Below are positions 7,270 through 11,438 of a stretch of DNA of 11,438 nt, one piece after another. A program made the translations under genes and the position numbers. Origin of the DNA: Chlamydiota bacterium. Its GTDB lineage: Bacteria > Chlamydiota > Chlamydiia > Chlamydiales > Rhabdochlamydiaceae. The notes below the pieces were generated by a model that was not told the DNA's origin, did no database searches, and was given only the letters and a program-made list of their open reading frames with translations. The stretch's first letter is position 1. Each line of letters begins with the position of its first letter. The stretch is from the NCBI GenBank assembly GCA_023269365.1, contig JAHFTN010000038.1, positions 1 through 11,438 of the forward strand. Direction: 5' to 3'.

Positions 7270-8183
7270 ATCGCACCTCGACGCATTAATTTATTCCAAA
7301 ATACAGACAAAACTTTTTTAATGCATAGGCACAGAAGGAAAGCCTTTAAAAGTAGAGTTTGTTTTTTTACTGCTTCTTTAGGTTTTATCGGCTTAGAGAG
7401 CTCTTTTACGCGTTGTGTATAATCCACTTCCCTTTGAGGGGCATTGCATTCTCTGTAAAAAAAGAAGATCGTGTATAAATTTTCTGGGTCTTGTGCAGAG
7501 AAGCCAAAATTTGCCGACTCGGTCCCGCGACAAGGATAGTAACAATCATAGTCCCATTCTCGCACTAACCTTGGCAAAGTCTCGATGAGCTTAGAAAAGA
7601 GGCGCGCTTGTTTGGGAGTGTGATTTTGAGAGTAGGAAGCAAATAAATCGGGTTGGTCTTGGTGTTTGCGGATGCGGAGGACAGAACAAGGGCAGAGTTT
7701 TTTTGTTATGGGGTGAAGCAGGTGCTGACATTTGCTTAATCCCATACTCGCATACTCATCTATTCCAAAAAGTGCACTTGCTATGTTGAGAAGATGGCTA
7801 TGGTCGGGTTGATGGTACTGGATTCCATCGGGGCAGGTGTAATATTTCTCGGGGCTTTTCTGAAAGAAAGATTGAAATAGTTGTAAATCACGTGCGGTTG
7901 GATGGGGAATTGAGGCGTGCATTGCATTGATGTATTTTCGCATAGTAGCGAGGTTGTCTGGAATGATAAGTACGGAAGGATTCGTAAGGGTCAGTGCAGA
8001 AGGGGTATTTCTCAGTTCTTGATAGAGAGATTCCAACTGACTAAATGCTTGAGTGGCTAGAGCAAATGTTTTTTCATCGATTGTTCCTTGTGAGCTGTAG
8101 CATTGGTATGCAAGGGAAATGACCTGCTCATAGCGATCGATGTCAGAGACAAGAGTAGTGTTATTCGTGGTTAGAGCGGTCAT
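7266..8183 (-). CDS. Uncharacterised Cys/His-containing protein, 305 aa, with hydrophobic C-terminus
   Basis: I do not recognise this protein. Residues 1-110 are mainly helical (for example 'FSQLESLYQELRNTP'). The middle (115-220) is rich in Cys and His: C117, H124, H128, H130, C152, H154, H157, 'CPC' at 164-166, C214 and C218. This could be a zinc-binding fold, or a strongly decayed U-box/RING-like fold as in its neighbours, but no standard spacing is clear. Residues about 275-297 ('KQTLLLKAFLLCLCIKKVLS') are hydrophobic with flanking basic residues and could anchor the C-terminus in a membrane. There is no N-terminal signal peptide. AGAGGA lies 5-6 bases before the start and overlaps the stop of the preceding gene (7 bases between genes), so the two are probably translationally coupled. 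Function unknown; membership in the effector-like operon is the only clue. Confidence 0.87.
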   Translation of the reverse strand: MTALTTNNTTLVSDIDRYEQVISLAYQCYSSQGTIDEKTFALATQAFSQLESLYQELRNTPSALTLTNPSVLIIPDNLATMRKYINAMHASIPHPTARDLQLFQSFFQKSPEKYYTCPDGIQYHQPDHSHLLNIASALFGIDEYASMGLSKCQHLLHPITKKLCPCSVLRIRKHQDQPDLFASYSQNHTPKQARLFSKLIETLPRLVREWDYDCYYPCRGTESANFGFSAQDPENLYTIFFFYRECNAPQREVDYTQRVKELSKPIKPKEAVKKQTLLLKAFLLCLCIKKVLSVFWNKLMRRGAI

Positions 8184-8190
8184 ATTTCCT

Positions 8191-9840
8191 CTAAAAAGGG
8201 GTTATTTCGTATCGGGTCTCATCCATTGCAAAGTAAAGGGTGATTTTTGCAAGGGTGCGCAAAATGGCAAGGTCTTTCGGACGGCCCGATCCAAGGAGGG
8301 CTCCTGCTGCTGCTTCTAGTTGAGTAGGATCTATTTGCTGCTTTTGAGGAGCTGATGAGAGTCCTACTTTAATTTTCCGTGTTTTTATGGGCTGCTCAGA
8401 TCCTTGAAAGGTGTAGTTTAAGATAGTTACATTGAGATAGCTTATTAATCCATCTAGAGTGGGGTGAGCTAAGATGAGATCTCCTATTTGGACATTGGGA
8501 CTTTTTTCTTCATCATGGATAGATAGGTCGCGTGCGCGGTGTGATATAAAGGTTTTATTAGGACTATTCATCGAAAAAGTTTCTATGTCGCAAAATGGAT
8601 AAGAAGAGGAAAAAATAATTCTTATCCCCCCTTGGTTTTTTGCTAGTATTTCCAGCTCTTTGTAATCGGATTCTTCATCAGATCCCAGAAGGGCTTTTAC
8701 CGCAGCCCGGAGGTTTGATGTGTAGCGCCCTGGTTTAATAACGGGACTCAGGATCACTTCGATGATATGCGCTTTTTGCTGATGGGTTGTTCCATTAAAA
8801 ATATGGGGTTTTATTCTTACACTTACAGACGAGACTCTATTTTGTAGTCTTGGGTTAGCAAGAATTTTATCTCCTATGGCAAGGCCATTACGGCCCACAA
8901 AACGTCGAGCTAGATCGATGATTGAACTATCAATGGCTATAGGTTCTTTTCGAGTCTCGCTGAGTAAAAGCGAGAGGTGGGCGTCGATTTCTTCCTGCGC
9001 GACAGGGTCTTCTTTGAGGAATTCCGCAGCACATGGAATTTCTTTAGGCCAATTTTTAGGAATTTTGGGAGGAGTTGCGCTAAGCTCGCGCAATACTTCA
9101 GTTTGTTCATAGCGGATGATGGGATCTTCTGGGGATGTTCCTTGAACAGTGGCGATAAAACGAATTGGCTTTTTTGAAATAGGGCAACAATATTTCTTTA
9201 AAATTCGATCATTATAAAAAAGGCTGGGGATCTTTTTTAAGTCAGCGATTGTTTTTGCTTGCACTGCTTCTTGAAATAATTTAGAGAAATTTTCGTCGCA
9301 ACGGACCTCAATTCTGGGAAGAGCTCCCTCGTCAGACCCCAATAGATTTACCACGATGCGCCAGGCTATTGGTCTTGCTGTTTTGATCTGATGGCGGTGG
9401 AGCACAAGCAAGGCAACGGGTTGTGCAAGTGTCGCTATAAATTGTATCGTATTATAGGGCAGTGCATGTTGTTGGGGAAGCTCTTTAAAACAAGCATTGA
9501 CGCTCCGAGAAGCGGCAATAACCGCATGTGCTATTAGATTTAATTTATCCTCATCCGTTATGAGGGGTTTACATTTAAGATGGGCAAGTTCGTGTAAGAT
9601 GGGGGAGCCTTCTGCTGCGCAGATTATAAGCTGTTTTGCGCCAAGAGAAGCAATTTTGCGCATTCGAGATGCAATCTGTGCCCACTGAGTTCCGATACAT
9701 AATGTGGACATGCTTATGAGAAGCGCTTTTTTAGAGGGGGGTAACTGCTCATTGGCATAACTGCGACGGATTTCAAGCGCATAAGCATGTACATTAATGC
9801 CATTGACCAGAGGATCTAATATACGAGAAGCTGCGGACAT
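8191..9840 (-). CDS. Diverged U-box protein with two tandem 'ALLGS' modules, 549 aa
   Basis: Three regions can be seen. Residues 1-200 are mostly helical and hydrophobic, including 'RIVVNLLGSDEG' at about 161-172, which echoes the motif of the later repeats. Residues about 204-290 align with the U-box of the first operon gene: 'KKIPSLFYNDRILKKYCCPI' matches 'QRIPPPLHNDVIFRQYMCLI', followed by 'KKPIR' and a closing helix 'VAQEEIDAHLSLL'. The central part of the U-box is altered and lacks the usual 'DPV...G.TYER..I..WL', so binding to an E2 enzyme is uncertain. Residues about 316-422 and 446-549 are tandem copies of a domain I cannot name. Both contain 'IGDxILAxP', 'ALLGS' and 'LxxLAK' and end 'DIETF' or 'EITPF'. 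The start has GAAGGAAA upstream, 12 bases after the previous stop. Likely a secreted effector or a partner of the U-box protein; this is inferred. Confidence 0.9.
   Translation of the reverse strand: MSAASRILDPLVNGINVHAYALEIRRSYANEQLPPSKKALLISMSTLCIGTQWAQIASRMRKIASLGAKQLIICAAEGSPILHELAHLKCKPLITDEDKLNLIAHAVIAASRSVNACFKELPQQHALPYNTIQFIATLAQPVALLVLHRHQIKTARPIAWRIVVNLLGSDEGALPRIEVRCDENFSKLFQEAVQAKTIADLKKIPSLFYNDRILKKYCCPISKKPIRFIATVQGTSPEDPIIRYEQTEVLRELSATPPKIPKNWPKEIPCAAEFLKEDPVAQEEIDAHLSLLLSETRKEPIAIDSSIIDLARRFVGRNGLAIGDKILANPRLQNRVSSVSVRIKPHIFNGTTHQQKAHIIEVILSPVIKPGRYTSNLRAAVKALLGSDEESDYKELEILAKNQGGIRIIFSSSYPFCDIETFSMNSPNKTFISHRARDLSIHDEEKSPNVQIGDLILAHPTLDGLISYLNVTILNYTFQGSEQPIKTRKIKVGLSSAPQKQQIDPTQLEAAAGALLGSGRPKDLAILRTLAKITLYFAMDETRYEITPF
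8194..8505 (-). repeat. Copy 2 of the 'ALLGS' module (C-terminal end of the 549-aa protein)
   Basis: Residues about 446-549 contain 'QIGDLILAHPTL', strands 'YLNVTILNYTFQGS' and 'TRKIKVGLSS', the helix 'LEAAAGALLGSGRPKD', 'LRTLAK', and strands 'ITLYFAMDETRYEITPF'. The copy ends exactly at the stop codon, suggesting a self-contained domain. Confidence 0.65.
8575..8895 (-). repeat. Copy 1 of the 'ALLGS' module in the 549-aa protein
   Basis: Residues about 316-422 contain 'AIGDKILANPRL', strands 'SSVSVRIKPHIFNGT' and 'AHIIEVILSP', the helix 'LRAAVKALLGSDEESD', 'LEILAK', and strands 'IRIIFSS...CDIETF'. It lies directly before copy 2. The two are recognisably related in protein but not strikingly in DNA, so the duplication is old. 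Confidence 0.65.
8971..9231 (-). other. Diverged U-box region of the 549-aa protein
   Basis: Residues about 204-290. The leading part aligns with the canonical U-box at 10308-10526 over 'IP..(L/F).ND.I(F/L)(R/K)(K/Q)Y.C(P/L)I(S/T)(K/R).PIR'. The middle 'DPV..PNGHTLYER..IYNWL' of the other protein is replaced by 'EDPIIRYEQTEVLREL'. Confidence 0.5.
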
Positions 9841-9852
9841 ATCGAGTTTCCT

Positions 9853-10260
9853 TCAGTTCATTGAATAACTACGAGTCACTACATACGGGGCCAATGGGGG
9901 GAATGCTTTTACAGAGTAAAAACGGATGGCGCATAGGGCTGTAGAAAAGCTAAGGAATGCAGATAAAGTGGTTATTGCGTTGTCAAAAGATGCAAGAGGG
10001 TGTTTTTTTGAAATGCATAAGATGATTAAGGATGCAAGACAGGCATTATCTGCTAGAACATCTGTTGCTATAAACCATACCTTATCCCCAACTAGATTAT
10101 TTATCCGTTCTTGCAAAGAAGCCATTTCTCCTCGCAACAGATCTAATCTGCTCTGAGGTAAAGTTGCATCTGGTCTTGTACATAAGTATGTTAAGGCTTT
10201 TGGCAGGCCATAAGAAATCGCCCCAACGAGTCCATAAACGGCAATGTTGTGTGTTGTCAT
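9853..10260 (-). CDS. Small membrane protein, 135 aa, Inc-like hairpin
   Basis: I do not recognise this protein by name. It has a weakly hydrophobic N-terminal stretch (residues 6-26, 'IAVYGLVGAISYGLPKALTY'), a charged helix (about 35-56), and two strongly hydrophobic segments at about 62-84 and 95-115, joined by the short loop 'SKKHPLASFDN'. Two closely spaced membrane segments with a tight loop are the hallmark of chlamydial inclusion membrane (Inc) proteins, so an Inc-like role at the host vacuole membrane is possible. That is inference from shape only; an ordinary inner membrane protein fits as well. The ATG overlaps the U-box gene stop (ATGA) with AGGAG six bases upstream, so translation is probably coupled. 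Confidence 0.82.
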   Translation of the reverse strand: MTTHNIAVYGLVGAISYGLPKALTYLCTRPDATLPQSRLDLLRGEMASLQERINNLVGDKVWFIATDVLADNACLASLIILCISKKHPLASFDNAITTLSAFLSFSTALCAIRFYSVKAFPPLAPYVVTRSYSMN

Positions 10261-11225
10261 ACTAGTTCTCCTGTTTGTTGTAAAAAATAAATGAGAATTT
10301 GCTGATGGAATTGAAGGCGAGCATCAATTATGGCTCGTACAGCAGGAACTTCTTGAAGATCCCTAATTGTCATAGGGAGTCTTGTGGTTGGGGAACCTCG
10401 ACGAGAGTCCCCATTTAACCAATTGTAAATGGCAGCTCTTTCATATAGAGTGTGACCATTAGGATCTCTTACGGGATCGCGAATAGGTTCACGTGTGATT
10501 AGACACATGTATTGTCTGAATATAACGTCATTATGTAAAGGGGGAGGGATTCGCTGTAAAGCTAGCAAATCATGCCATTCTGCAGGCTCTTCTACATCGG
10601 ATTCTTGTAGAGGCGCTGGACTTAAAAATCTTCCTAACTCTTCGCAAACTACGCGCATACTAGTTGCAATGTTAGCGTATGTTGTTGCGCCCTGTATAGT
10701 CTTTCTACATTCCAGAGGGTCGATAAGCTTATACCCAATGAGTTTTGTAGAACTGGACTCTCCAGAATACACCGTTTCATAAACGGGCATTTGAGCTGTT
10801 GGATCTTCGTGATGTGCTTTTAGATATGCTTGCGCTTGATATCCTGACTCCTCGTAACGAACTCTAAGCATGTCCGCAAAAGGGGCAATGATTCCCTTGC
10901 TTAATACTCTGATAGCGCTTGTCGTGGTTCCATCTATATCAGGCTTCTGCAGCTCTAATTCGATGGGGATTCCAGCAGCCCTTGGGAGCTCTTCAAGCCG
11001 TTTAAGTAAGGCTAATTTTTCAGGGTTGGACCCATTTAGTAGCAGGCTTGTTTCAACGCATGTAAAACCTAATAAAGCAAGTCGATGAACAACAGAAGCC
11101 GTTTCCCATGTGGTATCAAGGTTTCTTCTTTGGGCAGAATCCCTTTTATTCATGGCTTCAACAACATTCAATATGTCGCCCACTGCAACGAGAACTCTTG
11201 CTGTAGAAGATGTAATTCCTGACAT
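10257..11225 (-). CDS. U-box domain protein, probable E3 ubiquitin ligase effector, 322 aa
   Basis: The U-box lies at residues about 234-306: 'FRQYMCLITREPIRDPVRDP', 'NGHTLYERAAIYNWLNGDSR', 'GSPTTRLPM', then 'LQEVPAVRAIIDARL'. This matches the family pattern 'F.CPI....M.DPV....G.TYER..I..WL......P.T...L....L..N..L...I', a metal-free RING-like fold that binds a ubiquitin-loaded E2 enzyme. Bacteria lack ubiquitin, so such proteins normally work inside a eukaryotic host after secretion (as in Legionella LubX). Here Leu replaces the usual Pro after the first Cys (C241). Residues 1-220 are helical with no recognised domain and may hold the secretion signal and substrate-binding part. No cleavable signal peptide is seen. 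AGGAG lies five bases before the start. It is the first gene of a five-gene operon with overlapping ends. Confidence 0.9.
   Translation of the reverse strand: MSGITSSTARVLVAVGDILNVVEAMNKRDSAQRRNLDTTWETASVVHRLALLGFTCVETSLLLNGSNPEKLALLKRLEELPRAAGIPIELELQKPDIDGTTTSAIRVLSKGIIAPFADMLRVRYEESGYQAQAYLKAHHEDPTAQMPVYETVYSGESSSTKLIGYKLIDPLECRKTIQGATTYANIATSMRVVCEELGRFLSPAPLQESDVEEPAEWHDLLALQRIPPPLHNDVIFRQYMCLITREPIRDPVRDPNGHTLYERAAIYNWLNGDSRRGSPTTRLPMTIRDLQEVPAVRAIIDARLQFHQQILIYFLQQTGELV
10308..10526 (-). other. Canonical U-box domain
   Basis: Residues about 234-306 of the 322-residue protein. All landmark positions of a U-box are visible: the aromatic/Cys start, 'DPV', 'GHTLYER', 'WL', 'SPTTR' and the closing helix 'AVRAIIDARL'. 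Confidence 0.88.
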
Positions 11226-11260
11226 AATTTCTCCTGGGTAATTAATGTGGCTGCTATTTT

Positions 11261-11301
11261 CAGGGGGAGCGCATCAAATAACTGTCTAATCTGACCCCCT
11301 G
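11261..11301. repeat. Inverted repeat in the operon leader
   Basis: CAGGGGG (11261-11267) and CCCCCTG (11295-11301) form a perfect 7-bp GC-rich inverted repeat with a 27-base spacer, 36 bases upstream of the first operon gene. In RNA it could be a leader stem-loop; in DNA it could be an operator or the end of a small mobile repeat. No clear -35/-10 pair is visible between this repeat and the terminator at 11334. Confidence 0.45.
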
Positions 11302-11333
11302 TATTCCCCTACATATCCAGCAGCTCCCGCTAG

Positions 11334-11364
11334 AAAAAAATCCCCTTGAAGATTGAGGGATTTT
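11334..11364 (-). terminator. Rho-independent terminator of an upstream minus-strand gene
   Basis: On the minus strand AAAATCCC, a 12-base loop and GGGATTTT form an 8-bp stem that runs into a run of seven T. It would end transcription entering from beyond the right edge, so the promoter of the U-box operon should lie between here and 11226. Confidence 0.7.
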
Positions 11365-11383
11365 GCGAAAAATTTTTCGTAAA
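11362..11383. repeat. 22-bp near-perfect palindrome
   Basis: TTTGCGAAAAATTTTTCGTAAA is symmetric except for one G/T pair. Its core CGAAAAATTTTTCG is a perfect 14-bp palindrome centred on an A5T5 tract. It may be a protein-binding site or an additional terminator-like element. A weaker hairpin (GCTTA-AAAAA-TAAGC) follows at 11398-11412. Confidence 0.5.
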
Positions 11384-11438
11384 CCCCCATTTTTTGGGCT
11401 TAAAAAATAAGCAATTTTTGTCCGGTCTCTCTGTACAC

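Noticed and set aside
8876..11088. Plus-strand open frames of 63-95 codons opposite the U-box operon
   Set aside because: They lie opposite genes with good domain or module evidence and coupled starts. Their products resemble nothing I know.
97..11301. Shared 'CTGTCTAA' at the left element edge (97-104) and in the right leader (11282-11289)
   Set aside because: Eight shared bases can occur by chance, and the flanks differ, so I do not claim two ends of one mobile element.
11226..11438. Possible riboswitch or RNA gene in the operon leader
   Set aside because: Only simple hairpins and palindromes are seen, with no conserved riboswitch core, tRNA cloverleaf or rRNA sequence.

Overview
The window looks like accessory DNA from an environmental member of the Chlamydiota (the Waddlia, Parachlamydia or Simkania type). 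This is inferred from three things: an RHS protein with the N-terminal and YD-repeat style I associate with these bacteria, small downstream proteins of the kind found beside such RHS genes, and U-box proteins (a eukaryotic-type ubiquitin ligase fold typical of effectors of intracellular bacteria). No taxonomic marker gene is present, so the assignment is tentative. All convincing genes lie on the minus strand, so the window reads biologically from right to left.

Right half, 11225 down to 6070: a compact five-gene operon whose genes overlap by 4 bases (ATGA) or are 7-12 bases apart. In order these are a 322-residue protein with a C-terminal U-box, a 135-residue membrane protein, a 549-residue protein with a diverged U-box followed by two copies of an unrecognised domain of about 105 residues, a 305-residue Cys/His-containing protein with a hydrophobic C-terminus, and a 399-residue protein that starts with a third copy of the same domain. 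The two U-box regions align with each other, and the three domain copies share an 'ALLGS' helix-turn motif and a following beta-strand pattern. The operon therefore seems to have grown by duplication and reshuffling of modules. I infer that it encodes host-directed, ubiquitin-related effectors. The leader (11226-11438) holds a terminator for an upstream transcript, a 22-bp near-perfect palindrome and a GC-rich inverted repeat. A long nested hairpin (5951-6046) closes the operon.

Left half, 5870 down to 114: a polymorphic toxin locus. A 1698-residue RHS/YD-repeat protein has a signal peptide, about thirty YD repeats, an RHS core, a hydrophobic segment and a short C-terminal toxin-like tip. Its stop overlaps an ATG of an AT-rich gene that looks like the matching immunity gene. 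Next comes a second, shorter gene that looks like an extra immunity gene cut off at its 3' end. The junction lies at about 113-122, where a probable transposase fragment begins and runs off the left edge.

The most novel element is the unrecognised domain repeated within and between genes of the U-box operon. The toxin tip with its immunity gene and the truncated orphan immunity gene are the next most interesting.
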